Below are positions 1 through 7,949 of a stretch of 32,087 bases of DNA, one piece after another. Every line of letters starts with the position of its first letter. Position 1 is the stretch's first letter. The stretch lies in the NCBI GenBank assembly GCA_900550695.1, contig URTF01000019.1:1-32087 (forward strand). Reading direction: 5' to 3'. Under the pieces are notes generated by a model that was given only the letters and a program-made list of their open reading frames with translations, was not told where the DNA came from and made no database searches. The position numbers and the translations under genes were made by a program. This stretch comes from an uncultured Ruminococcus sp. Its GTDB lineage: Bacteria; Bacillota; Clostridia; Oscillospirales; Ruminococcaceae.

Positions 1-68
1 TGAACTTATTCTATCTGTCGATTTTGTCTATAGAACGATCGAGAATTAGTATAAGGAGCGAATTTGTT

Positions 69-1430
69 TTGACCGAATATATAGAAAAAGTTAAAGAGCT
101 TATCAGTAAAAGCAGCGAAATACCGCTTTGCTATGTACATAGCTTCGGCTGTCAGCAGAATGTCAGCGACGGGGAACGTATCTTAGGATTGCTTTCAAGC
201 TGCGGCTACGGAATAACTTCCGAACCCGATTCAGCACAGCTTATACTGTACAATACCTGCGCTGTTCGTGAGAACGCCGAAAACAAGGTATATGGTATGA
301 TAGGCGAACTCAAACATCTCAAAGAAAAAAATCCCGACTTGATAATAGGTCTGTGCGGCTGTATGGCGCAGGAATCAAAAACTGTTGACAAAATACGCAG
401 TACCTACAAACAGGTCGATCTTATATTCGGTACACACGCTTTATCCGAACTGCCGCATCTGCTGTATGACGTTCTGACAAAGCGAAAATTCGTATTTGAT
501 ACGGACGAGCATTCGGAAGTTCCGCTCAATGTTTCGGCGGTTCGCAGGAACAGCTTTAAAACAGGTGTTCCGATAATGTACGGCTGCGATAATTTCTGCT
601 CATACTGCATCGTGCCATATGTACGGGGCAGAGAAAAAAGCCGTGACCCTGAGTTGATCCTTAAAGAAATTCGTGAACTTGCAGATAAAGGCTATAAGGA
701 GATTATGCTGCTCGGTCAGAATGTCAATTCCTACGGAAAAGGACTTGATGAGCCTATAAGCTTTTCGGAACTCCTCCGCAGGATAAACAGGATAGACGGT
801 GATTTCAAGATAAGGTTTATGTCACCGCACCCCAAGGATTGCACACACGAACTTATCGATACTATCCTTGAATGTGACAAGGTCTGCAAGCATCTTCACC
901 TTCCGCTCCAGTCGGGCAGTGACGGGATACTCAAAAAGATGAACCGCAGATATACCGCAGAGAAGTATATGGAAACGGTCGACTATGTTCGCAGCAAAGT
1001 TCCCGATTTTTCGCTCACAACCGATATAATCGTAGGATTTCCTAACGAAACTTATGAGGATTTTCTTAAAACAAAGGAGATCGTCGAAAAGGTCAAGTTT
1101 GACAATATCTACTCTTTCATCTATTCAAAGCGCAGCGGTACAAAAGCCGCCGAGATGACAGACAATACGAGCGATGAGGACAAAAGCAAGTGGATGACCG
1201 AGCTTCTTGCAGTGCAGCGTGAGGTTTCGTCCGAAAATTACAAACGCTTTATGGGACGTGAACTGGAAGTTCTTTTTGATGCGGAAAGCAGGCACGAAGG
1301 GTTTATCACCGGCAAGAGTGATGAATTCATCATCGTTGAAGCAAAAGGCGATGCTTCGCTTATCGGTCAGAGAAAAAAAGTAAAGATCACCAAGACGTAT
1401 AACTGGGCAGTCAGCGGTGAGATAATATAA
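69..1430 (+). CDS. miaB: tRNA-2-methylthio-N6-dimethylallyladenosine synthase MiaB
   Basis: Radical-SAM methylthiotransferase that converts i6A37 to ms2i6A37 in tRNAs reading UNN codons. With the chosen start (453 aa) the auxiliary-cluster cysteines are C28 (SFGCQQN), C64 (NTCAVREN) and C98 (GCMAQ). The radical-SAM CX3CX2C motif is C173/C177/C180 (YGCDNFCSYC). The C-terminal part, from about residue 370, looks like a TRAM RNA-binding domain. The order UPF0004, radical SAM, TRAM and the length both fit MiaB rather than MtaB or RimO. The open frame extends upstream to a TTG at 24, but AAGGAG at 53-58 lies 10 bases before the in-frame TTG at 69, so 69 is preferred. The next gene follows after 28 bases. 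MiaA, which makes its substrate, is encoded four genes downstream. Identity is secure; the start is less so. Confidence 0.95.
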   Translation: MTEYIEKVKELISKSSEIPLCYVHSFGCQQNVSDGERILGLLSSCGYGITSEPDSAQLILYNTCAVRENAENKVYGMIGELKHLKEKNPDLIIGLCGCMAQESKTVDKIRSTYKQVDLIFGTHALSELPHLLYDVLTKRKFVFDTDEHSEVPLNVSAVRRNSFKTGVPIMYGCDNFCSYCIVPYVRGREKSRDPELILKEIRELADKGYKEIMLLGQNVNSYGKGLDEPISFSELLRRINRIDGDFKIRFMSPHPKDCTHELIDTILECDKVCKHLHLPLQSGSDGILKKMNRRYTAEKYMETVDYVRSKVPDFSLTTDIIVGFPNETYEDFLKTKEIVEKVKFDNIYSFIYSKRSGTKAAEMTDNTSDEDKSKWMTELLAVQREVSSENYKRFMGRELEVLFDAESRHEGFITGKSDEFIIVEAKGDASLIGQRKKVKITKTYNWAVSGEII

Positions 1431-1458
1431 GCAAATACCATTTCAGGAGGTCTAAAAA

Positions 1459-1875
1459 ATGAATGATGTAATAGAAAAAGCAAGAGAACTTGGTGTTCTC
1501 ATCCAGAAAGACGAGCGCTACGCCGCTTACTATACTGCAAAGGAAGCAAACGACAAGGACGAGGAGCTTCAGAACATGATAAATGAGTTCAATATGAAGC
1601 GTATGCAGCTCAATGCAGAGGTTTCAAAGGAAAACAAGGACGAAGAGCGCCTTGCCGAACTCGATGACGGAATAAAGTCGCTTTACGGCACAATTATGGC
1701 GAACGAAAATATGATAAACTACAACAAGGCTAAAAATGCTATGGACAGCCTTCTCAACCAGATCAATATGATAATTACCTATTCCGCAAACGGCGAAGAC
1801 CCGCTTACCTGTTCCTGCGAAGAAGTAAACATCAGCTGCGGAGGAAACTGTTCTGCGTGCGGCGGCTGCCATTGA
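1459..1875 (+). CDS. YlbF/YmcA (RicA-like) family protein with Cys-rich C-terminus
   Basis: A 138-residue, mainly helical protein of the YlbF/YmcA family, preceded by a strong AGGAGG site. In Bacillus subtilis ymcA (ricA) lies directly after miaB and before mutS-mutL (with cotE between), so position points to RicA. There RicA, RicF and RicT form a complex that binds [4Fe-4S] clusters, affects mRNA processing through RNase Y and influences sporulation phosphorelay and competence. Residues 1-110 are helical and charged. The tail carries six cysteines, C118, C120, C127, C131, C134 and C137, ending CGGCH, consistent with metal or Fe-S binding. No ricT or second ylbF-like gene is in the window. 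Family membership is likely. Assignment to RicA rather than RicF rests on synteny, so no symbol is given. Confidence 0.8.
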   Translation: MNDVIEKARELGVLIQKDERYAAYYTAKEANDKDEELQNMINEFNMKRMQLNAEVSKENKDEERLAELDDGIKSLYGTIMANENMINYNKAKNAMDSLLNQINMIITYSANGEDPLTCSCEEVNISCGGNCSACGGCH

Positions 1876-1884
1876 TCAAATTCT

Positions 1885-1913
1885 GATTGACCTGCTTTAA
1901 CGGCAGGTCAATC
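1885..1913 (+). other. Hairpin between the ricA-like gene and mutS
   Basis: Perfect 11-bp inverted repeat (GATTGACCTGC at 1885-1895, GCAGGTCAATC at 1903-1913) with a 7-base loop; one more T-A pair can form outside. No run of T follows, so it does not look like an intrinsic terminator. It could be an mRNA processing or stability element that uncouples mutS from the upstream genes. Confidence 0.6.
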
Positions 1914-1954
1914 ACATCAAAGTTTGTCATCGGAAAATAATGGAGGATTATTCT

Positions 1955-4564
1955 GTGGAAATTGATATGCAAAAGCTTTCGCCTATGATGAAGCAGTATT
2001 TCGCCGTAAAAGAAAAATGCAAGGGCTTCCTGCTTTTTTTCAGACTTGGCGACTTTTACGAAATGTTCTTTGACGATGCGCTTTTAGCTTCAAGAGTTCT
2101 TGAACTCACACTTACAGGACGTGACTGCGGTCTTGAAGAACGTGCGCCGATGTGCGGTATACCTTATCACGCCTGCGAAATTTACATAAAAAAGCTTATC
2201 GATGCTGGCTACAAGGTCGCTATATGTGAACAGCTCACCGACCCGAAGGACGCAAAGGGCGGCATTGTTGAGCGTGATATCGTCAGGATAGTTACTCCCG
2301 GTACTGTCACCGAAAGCAATATGCTTGACGAGTCGAAAAACAACTATATTGCTGCGATATATGCTTTGGATAAACGCTGTGCGCTCTGTTTTGCTGATAT
2401 ATCCACGGGCGAAGTTCATCTTTTTGACAAGACATCAAAAAATCTTGAAGCGGAGGTTGTCAACGAACTTGTTCGCTTTGAACCGGTTGAGATCCTTTTC
2501 AACGAAAAATTTCTTGACTACAAAAATGTTCAGGAATTTATCCGTACAAAAATGAACGTTTCCGTTCAGCTTCTCGATGATGAAGAATTCGATATTTCAA
2601 GCAAAAAAGATATCGTTTTAAAGCAGTTCAACGTTGATGATCTTGACGAGATATCACTTCACGAGGGTACGCCCGAAGCAGACTGTGTATGCGGACTTTT
2701 CGGCTATATCTACAATACACAGAAAACGCTTGTCGGTCGTTTCACCGAGATCAAACGCTATAACGATAACTTCTTTATGGAGCTTGATTATACAGCGAGA
2801 AGAAACCTTGAGCTTACCGAAACAATGCGGAGCAAGGAAAAGAAAGGCAGCCTTTTATGGGTGCTTGACCATACCAATACTTCAATGGGAAAGCGTCTTC
2901 TCAAATCCTATATTGAACAGCCGCTTGTAAAGCTTGCGATAATCACTAACCGACTTGATGCGGTCGAACAGCTTTGCAGAAAATCCGTTCTCCGTCAGCA
3001 GCTTTCCGATGCGCTTTCCAAAGTCTATGATATTGAGCGTCTTATGACAAGAATAATGTATAAGACGGCAACTCCGAGAGATGTAAAATCACTTTCGCTG
3101 ACGGCTTTACAGCTCCCCGAGATAAAAAAGATACTCGGTGAATTTTCGTCAAAGCTTCTTACCGAACTTAACAGCAAGATAGATACCCTTGAAGATATTT
3201 CGGGTCTTGTCGAAAGAGCTATCGTTGATGAACCTCCGATAACCGCAAAAGAGGGCGGCGTTATCAAGGACGGCTTTAATGCGGAACTTGACAATCTTCG
3301 TCACATTATAAGCGGAGGAAAAGACATTATCGATGATATCGAACAGCGTGAACGAGACAAAACGGGCATCAAGAATCTGAAAATCGGATATAACAGAGTT
3401 TTCGGCTACTATATCGAAGTTACGAAGTCATATTATGACCTTGTTCCCGATACTTATATCAGAAAACAGACGCTCGCAAACTGCGAAAGATTTATCACGG
3501 AAGAGCTCAAAAAATATGAAAACGAAATTCTTGGTGCAAACGAAAAAGTTCTTTCGCTTGAAGCAAACATTTTTGCGGAAGTCCGTGATTTTATCGTCGA
3601 AAAGATAACCCGTGTTCAGGAAACAGCTTCGGCTGTCGCACAGCTTGACGTTCTCTGCTCGTTCGCTTATGTTTCGCTGAAAAATGAATATACAAAACCG
3701 GATATTGCTATTGATGGCGTTATCGATATTGTGGACGGTCGCCACCCCGTTGTTGAGCTTATGCTCAAAGATGAGATCTATGTTCCGAACGACACATACC
3801 TTGATATGAACAGCAACCGTATGCAGATAATCACAGGACCCAATATGTCGGGTAAATCGACATATATGCGTCAGGTAGCACTTATAACACTTATGGCACA
3901 GATAGGCTGCTTCGTCCCTGCAAAGAGAGCGAAGATAACTATTGTTGATAAAATTTTCACCAGAGTAGGCGCATCTGACGACCTTACCGCAGGTCAGTCA
4001 ACCTTTATGGTTGAAATGAGCGAGGTTGCGGATATTCTCAAAAATGCCACAAAGCAGAGCCTTGTTATCCTCGATGAAGTCGGAAGAGGAACTTCGACCT
4101 TTGATGGAATAAGCATTGCAACTGCGGTCGCAGAGTATATTGCAAATCAGCGTGTACTCGGCTGCAAAACGCTTTTCGCAACGCATTATCACGAGCTTAT
4201 AAAGCTTGAAGATCAGCTTGACGGCGTAAAAAATTACAGCGTCGCTGTCAAGAAAATAGGCGAGGATATACGCTTTCTGCGAAAGATAGTTCCCGGCGGA
4301 GTTGACGACAGCTATGGAATAGAAGTTGCAAAGCTTGCAGGACTTCCTAACAAAGTCCTGACCCGTGCAAAAGAGATACTCGCCGAAATGGAAAGAGAAA
4401 AAGCTGCCGAGAAGCAGCGCAAAGTCGATGATAACGAACTGCAAATTTCATTCGGAGCAATGAATGATGAAATTATCCTTGACAGACTCAGAAAGACAAA
4501 TGCAGATGAATTCAGCGGGGAAGAAGCAAAGCAGTTCCTTAAAGAGCTTTGCAGTTCGCTTTAA
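1955..4564 (+). CDS. mutS: DNA mismatch repair protein MutS
   Basis: Mismatch-recognition ATPase that recruits MutL. With the GTG start the protein has 869 aa, normal for MutS1. The mismatch-reading Phe-x-Glu motif is F34-Y35-E36 in GDFYEMF. Walker A GPNMSGKST is at 628-636, Walker B ILDE has D707/E708, followed by GRGTSTFDG, and FATHYHEL comes soon after. Connector, lever and clamp regions occupy the middle, and a short charged helical C-terminus follows the ATPase. The open frame begins with an ATG at 1940, but that ATG overlaps the GGAGG at 1942-1946. The GTG at 1955 lies 8 bases behind that site and is the likely start. mutL follows after 30 bases, giving the usual mutS-mutL pair. Confidence 0.97.
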   Translation: MEIDMQKLSPMMKQYFAVKEKCKGFLLFFRLGDFYEMFFDDALLASRVLELTLTGRDCGLEERAPMCGIPYHACEIYIKKLIDAGYKVAICEQLTDPKDAKGGIVERDIVRIVTPGTVTESNMLDESKNNYIAAIYALDKRCALCFADISTGEVHLFDKTSKNLEAEVVNELVRFEPVEILFNEKFLDYKNVQEFIRTKMNVSVQLLDDEEFDISSKKDIVLKQFNVDDLDEISLHEGTPEADCVCGLFGYIYNTQKTLVGRFTEIKRYNDNFFMELDYTARRNLELTETMRSKEKKGSLLWVLDHTNTSMGKRLLKSYIEQPLVKLAIITNRLDAVEQLCRKSVLRQQLSDALSKVYDIERLMTRIMYKTATPRDVKSLSLTALQLPEIKKILGEFSSKLLTELNSKIDTLEDISGLVERAIVDEPPITAKEGGVIKDGFNAELDNLRHIISGGKDIIDDIEQRERDKTGIKNLKIGYNRVFGYYIEVTKSYYDLVPDTYIRKQTLANCERFITEELKKYENEILGANEKVLSLEANIFAEVRDFIVEKITRVQETASAVAQLDVLCSFAYVSLKNEYTKPDIAIDGVIDIVDGRHPVVELMLKDEIYVPNDTYLDMNSNRMQIITGPNMSGKSTYMRQVALITLMAQIGCFVPAKRAKITIVDKIFTRVGASDDLTAGQSTFMVEMSEVADILKNATKQSLVILDEVGRGTSTFDGISIATAVAEYIANQRVLGCKTLFATHYHELIKLEDQLDGVKNYSVAVKKIGEDIRFLRKIVPGGVDDSYGIEVAKLAGLPNKVLTRAKEILAEMEREKAAEKQRKVDDNELQISFGAMNDEIILDRLRKTNADEFSGEEAKQFLKELCSSL

Positions 4565-4594
4565 GAATTTCAAATGCTTTAAAATGGAGATAAA

Positions 4595-6661
4595 ATGGGA
4601 AGAATAAATCTACTTCAGAAAGAAACCTCGGAGCTTATTGCCGCAGGTGAAGTTATCGAGCGTCCAAGCTCCGTTATAAAAGAGCTTATTGAAAATTCGA
4701 TAGACAGCGGCGCTGATAATATTACCGTTGAGATAAAAAACGGCGGTATTTCATATATCCGTATCACCGATAACGGCTGCGGAATGGAGCAGGAAGATGT
4801 TCCGATGGCTTTTCTTCGCCATGCGACAAGCAAGATCAGCTCTAAGGAAGACCTTAACAGTATAAATACGCTCGGATTCCGCGGTGAAGCACTTGCTTCG
4901 ATATGCGCTGTTGCAAGAGTTGAGGTTCTGACAAAGGTTGCGGGAAGTATGTACGGGACGCACTATATAATCGAGGGCTCGGAAGAAAAACTGAACGAGC
5001 AGACAGGCTGCCCCGACGGTACAACAATCATTATCCGTGATATTTTCTTCAACGTTCCCGCACGACTTAAATTTCTGAAAAAAGACGTTGCCGAGGGAAA
5101 TGCGATATCGGATATAACCAGTAAAATTGCTGTTTCCCACCCTGAGATCGCATTCAAATTCATACGAAACAACAATCAGGATTTCATTACCCCGGGTGAC
5201 GGCGACCTTTATTCTTCGATATACTCCGTTATGGGAAAAGACTTCGCAGAATCACTCATTCCCGTAAAATACAAGCTCAACGGCGTGAAGATCAAAGGCT
5301 TCACGGTAAAACCGCTCAAAGGCAGGCCTAAGCGCAACTTTCAGTATTTCTTCGTGAACGGCAGATATGTAAAATCCTATACTTGCTCTTATGCGCTTGA
5401 AGAAGCTTATCAGAACTGCATAATGGAGGGAAAATTTCCTGCCTGCGTTCTGCTTATGGAAGTTTCGCCCGTGATGCTCGATGTCAACGTTCACCCTGCA
5501 AAAATCGAGGTTCGCTTCAATGATGACAGACTTATCCATGACAGCATTTATTTCTCGGTAAAAACGGCTATACACAATAATTCCGAGCCGATGAACATTG
5601 AGATAAATCAGCCGATACCCGACTATACAAAACCGCTTCCCGAAAGCTATAATATCGGCACACAGCTTATGTTCAATACAGAACAGCCAAAGCAAACCGA
5701 ACCTGCTGCACCCGTTCAGCATTTTTCACAGCCTGAACGCTTTGAACAGCCGCTTCGTGTAAACGAGGTAAGCGATCTTGTCGGCAGGAGAGAGAACGTT
5801 CCCGTTATGGGGATCGCTTCGGTAAATACTTCAAAGCCGACAGGCAGCTATGCCGATCTGCCTTGGGCAAAGTCCAAGCCTGCTGTTCCAGAGCCGATAC
5901 CGCAAAAAAATATTTCGGTTCAGGTTGAATATAACGACTATAAAAATGACAGCTCGCAGACTGAGATACCATATACCGTTGAACCGCCCGAGGATATCCC
6001 CGAACCACCGATCCCCGATATTCCCGAGCACAGCGGCGGCTATAAATACATAAACGAACAAGCACCTATCATTGAACAGCCCAAAAAAGAAATATTCTTC
6101 CGCATCATAGGTGAGGCTTTCAAAGAGTATATCATTGCTGAAGTTGACAAAGAAGTTATCTTCGTTGATAAACACGCAGCTCACGAAAGAATACTTTTTG
6201 AAAAGCTCAAAGCAGGTCAGCAGAATCTGCAATGCCAGATGATGCTTGAACCGATAGATGTTATGCTTTCAAATGAGGAATTTGATGCTCTTGTTCAGAA
6301 CAAACAGACAGCATTCGACCTTGGTTTTTCGTTTACTGAAAAGCGAAATACTTCTGTAAGCGTAAACGGTATCCCTGCAATGCTGGACGGCTGTGACCCT
6401 GCCGATCTTATAATCGAACTTGCAAGCAATTTCAGCAATAACCGCAACAATCCTCTTCCTGTTATCCTTGACGATATGTATCATACCTTTGCCTGCAAAG
6501 CAGCTATCAAAGCTAACGACGAAAACAGTCCCAAGGAGCTTGCGGAAATAGTTCGCACCCTGCTTGAAAATGAAAGCATTCGCTACTGTCCTCATGGCAG
6601 ACCGGTTATGTTCAAAATCACAAAATATGAACTCGATAAGCAGTTCAGGAGAATCGTTTAA
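4595..6661 (+). CDS. mutL: DNA mismatch repair endonuclease MutL
   Basis: GHKL ATPase that links MutS to strand incision. The N-terminus shows the ATPase motifs KELIENSIDSGA, DNGCGM, HATSKI and GFRGEAL. A proline-, glutamate- and glutamine-rich linker occupies roughly residues 345-500. The C-terminal nuclease domain has D525-K-H527-A-(X2)-E531-(X4)-E536, matching the DQHA(X)2E(X)4E endonuclease motif, with an ACK-type motif and CPHGRPV near the end. This is therefore a nicking MutL, as expected in bacteria lacking MutH. At 688 aa it is slightly long because of the linker. GGAG lies suitably before the ATG. The stop codon shares one base with the miaA start (TAATG), suggesting translational coupling. 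Confidence 0.97.
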   Translation: MGRINLLQKETSELIAAGEVIERPSSVIKELIENSIDSGADNITVEIKNGGISYIRITDNGCGMEQEDVPMAFLRHATSKISSKEDLNSINTLGFRGEALASICAVARVEVLTKVAGSMYGTHYIIEGSEEKLNEQTGCPDGTTIIIRDIFFNVPARLKFLKKDVAEGNAISDITSKIAVSHPEIAFKFIRNNNQDFITPGDGDLYSSIYSVMGKDFAESLIPVKYKLNGVKIKGFTVKPLKGRPKRNFQYFFVNGRYVKSYTCSYALEEAYQNCIMEGKFPACVLLMEVSPVMLDVNVHPAKIEVRFNDDRLIHDSIYFSVKTAIHNNSEPMNIEINQPIPDYTKPLPESYNIGTQLMFNTEQPKQTEPAAPVQHFSQPERFEQPLRVNEVSDLVGRRENVPVMGIASVNTSKPTGSYADLPWAKSKPAVPEPIPQKNISVQVEYNDYKNDSSQTEIPYTVEPPEDIPEPPIPDIPEHSGGYKYINEQAPIIEQPKKEIFFRIIGEAFKEYIIAEVDKEVIFVDKHAAHERILFEKLKAGQQNLQCQMMLEPIDVMLSNEEFDALVQNKQTAFDLGFSFTEKRNTSVSVNGIPAMLDGCDPADLIIELASNFSNNRNNPLPVILDDMYHTFACKAAIKANDENSPKELAEIVRTLLENESIRYCPHGRPVMFKITKYELDKQFRRIV

Positions 6662-7605
6662 TGGAAAAGAAACAGCCTTTGATCGCAGTAGTAGGTCCGA
6701 CAGCTTCGGGAAAAACAGCAGTCGGCATCGAACTTGCAAAAGAATATAACGGCGAAGTCGTTTCAGCTGACTCAATGCAGATATACAAAGGTATGGACAT
6801 TGCGACCGCAAAGCCTGATAAAGAAGAAATGCAGGGAATACCGCATCATCTTATAAGCGAGTTAGAACCGACTTCATCATTCAGCGTTGCGGAATATGTC
6901 AAGCTTGCTCAGCAGAAAATAGAGGATATCGCCGCAAGAGGGAAGCTTCCGATATTGGTCGGCGGAACGGGACTTTATGTTTCTTCACTCATAGACAACA
7001 TTAACTTTGACAATGCAATAACGGACGGCAGCATCCGCAGAAAGCTCACCGAAGAAGCTGAACGCATCGGCAACGAAGCAATGCTTGAAAAGCTTCGTGA
7101 AGTAGACCCTGAAGCCGCCGAAAAGATACCTGCCGCAAATCTTGTCAGAATTATCCGTGCGCTGGAAGTTTATGAGGTAACGGGAATTCCGTTCAGCAGG
7201 CACAAGGAACTCAACCGTATGCAGGACAGCCTTTACAATGCGTGTATGATCGGCTTGACTTACAAAGACCGTAGCGTTCTTTACGACAGAATAAACAGGC
7301 GAGTGGATATTATGCTCGAAAAAGGTCTTATCGAAGAGTGCCGCACTGTTTATGAAAACGAAAAACTTGGAACAGCCTGCCAGGCAATAGGCTACAAGGA
7401 ATTTATTCCATATTTTGATGGGGTTAAACCAAAAGAGGAATGTATTGACAAAATCAAACAATATTCCCGCAATTATGCAAAGCGACAGCTCACCTGGTTT
7501 CGTCGAGATGAACGAATTCAGTGGGTTGAAATCGAAGAAGATACAGCATTTAGTACAATTATTGCAGAATGTAAAAAAATAGTAGCCAAAACCGAAATTT
7601 TGTGA
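6661..7605 (+). CDS. miaA: tRNA dimethylallyltransferase MiaA
   Basis: Transfers the dimethylallyl group of DMAPP to N6 of A37 in tRNA, giving i6A37, the substrate of MiaB. The 314-aa length is typical. The P-loop GPTASGKT is at residues 12-19. The family signature SADSMQIYKGMDIATAKP carries the conserved Asp at D37. LVGGTGLYV and the C-terminal NYAKRQLTWFRRD segment are also family features. The ATG overlaps the mutL stop by one base and no separate ribosome site is obvious, so translation is probably coupled. The order mutL-miaA-hfq is also found in proteobacteria, showing old conserved synteny. The last bases of the gene contain the probable hfq promoter. Confidence 0.97.
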   Translation: MEKKQPLIAVVGPTASGKTAVGIELAKEYNGEVVSADSMQIYKGMDIATAKPDKEEMQGIPHHLISELEPTSSFSVAEYVKLAQQKIEDIAARGKLPILVGGTGLYVSSLIDNINFDNAITDGSIRRKLTEEAERIGNEAMLEKLREVDPEAAEKIPAANLVRIIRALEVYEVTGIPFSRHKELNRMQDSLYNACMIGLTYKDRSVLYDRINRRVDIMLEKGLIEECRTVYENEKLGTACQAIGYKEFIPYFDGVKPKEECIDKIKQYSRNYAKRQLTWFRRDERIQWVEIEEDTAFSTIIAECKKIVAKTEIL

Positions 7606-7611
7606 TATAAT
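7603..7611 (+). promoter_or_regulatory. Extended -10 promoter of hfq
   Basis: TGATATAAT at 7603-7611 is a perfect TGn plus TATAAT extended -10, beginning on the miaA stop codon. The region where a -35 would lie (about 7583-7588) matches poorly, which extended -10 promoters tolerate. The predicted transcript starts near 7618 and gives hfq an untranslated leader of about 80 bases. Confidence 0.6.
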
Positions 7612-7697
7612 ATACTGTGTGTATGAAATGATCATTATGCAATATCAGAAGTTAACAAAACGTTGACCCGTGCTCATGATCCTAAGGAGTGATAGCA

Positions 7698-7928
7698 ATG
7701 AATAAGAATATGAATTTACAAGACGTTTTTCTCAATCAGGCACGAAAAGATAAAATATATGTTACTTTTATCCTCACGAATGGCTTCCAGTTCAAGGGAA
7801 TCGTTAAAGGTTTCGATAACTATACGGTCATTCTTGACTGCGACGGCAAACAGGAGCTTGTTTTCAAGCATGCTATTTCAACGATAGTTCCAAGCAAGCC
7901 GATCCCGATACTCGATTCCGAACAGTAA
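7698..7928 (+). CDS. hfq: RNA chaperone Hfq
   Basis: Hexameric Sm-like RNA-binding protein of 76 aa. It has the Sm1 motif (DVFLNQARKDKIYVTFILTNG) and the Sm2 motif with the family signature VFKHAIST (KHAI at 57-60). The C-terminal tail is short, as in Gram-positive Hfq, unlike the long tail in enterobacteria. AAGGAG at 7684-7689 lies 8 bases before the ATG at 7698. The in-frame GTG at 7689 overlaps that site and is unlikely to be used. The gene probably has its own promoter inside the end of miaA as well as readthrough from upstream. Confidence 0.96.
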   Translation: MNKNMNLQDVFLNQARKDKIYVTFILTNGFQFKGIVKGFDNYTVILDCDGKQELVFKHAISTIVPSKPIPILDSEQ

Positions 7929-7949
7929 TTCTTCATTCGGGAGAGTAAT

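Noticed and set aside
1..68. Upstream gene end or miaB promoter at the left edge
   Set aside because: Too short to judge; only the ribosome site for miaB at 53-58 can be supported.
6269..6811. A 180-codon minus-strand frame across the mutL/miaA junction
   Set aside because: Antisense to two conserved genes, no ribosome site, no domain.
7628..7666. A 12-codon ORF in the hfq leader
   Set aside because: It has an ATG and a stop but no ribosome-binding site; likely chance.
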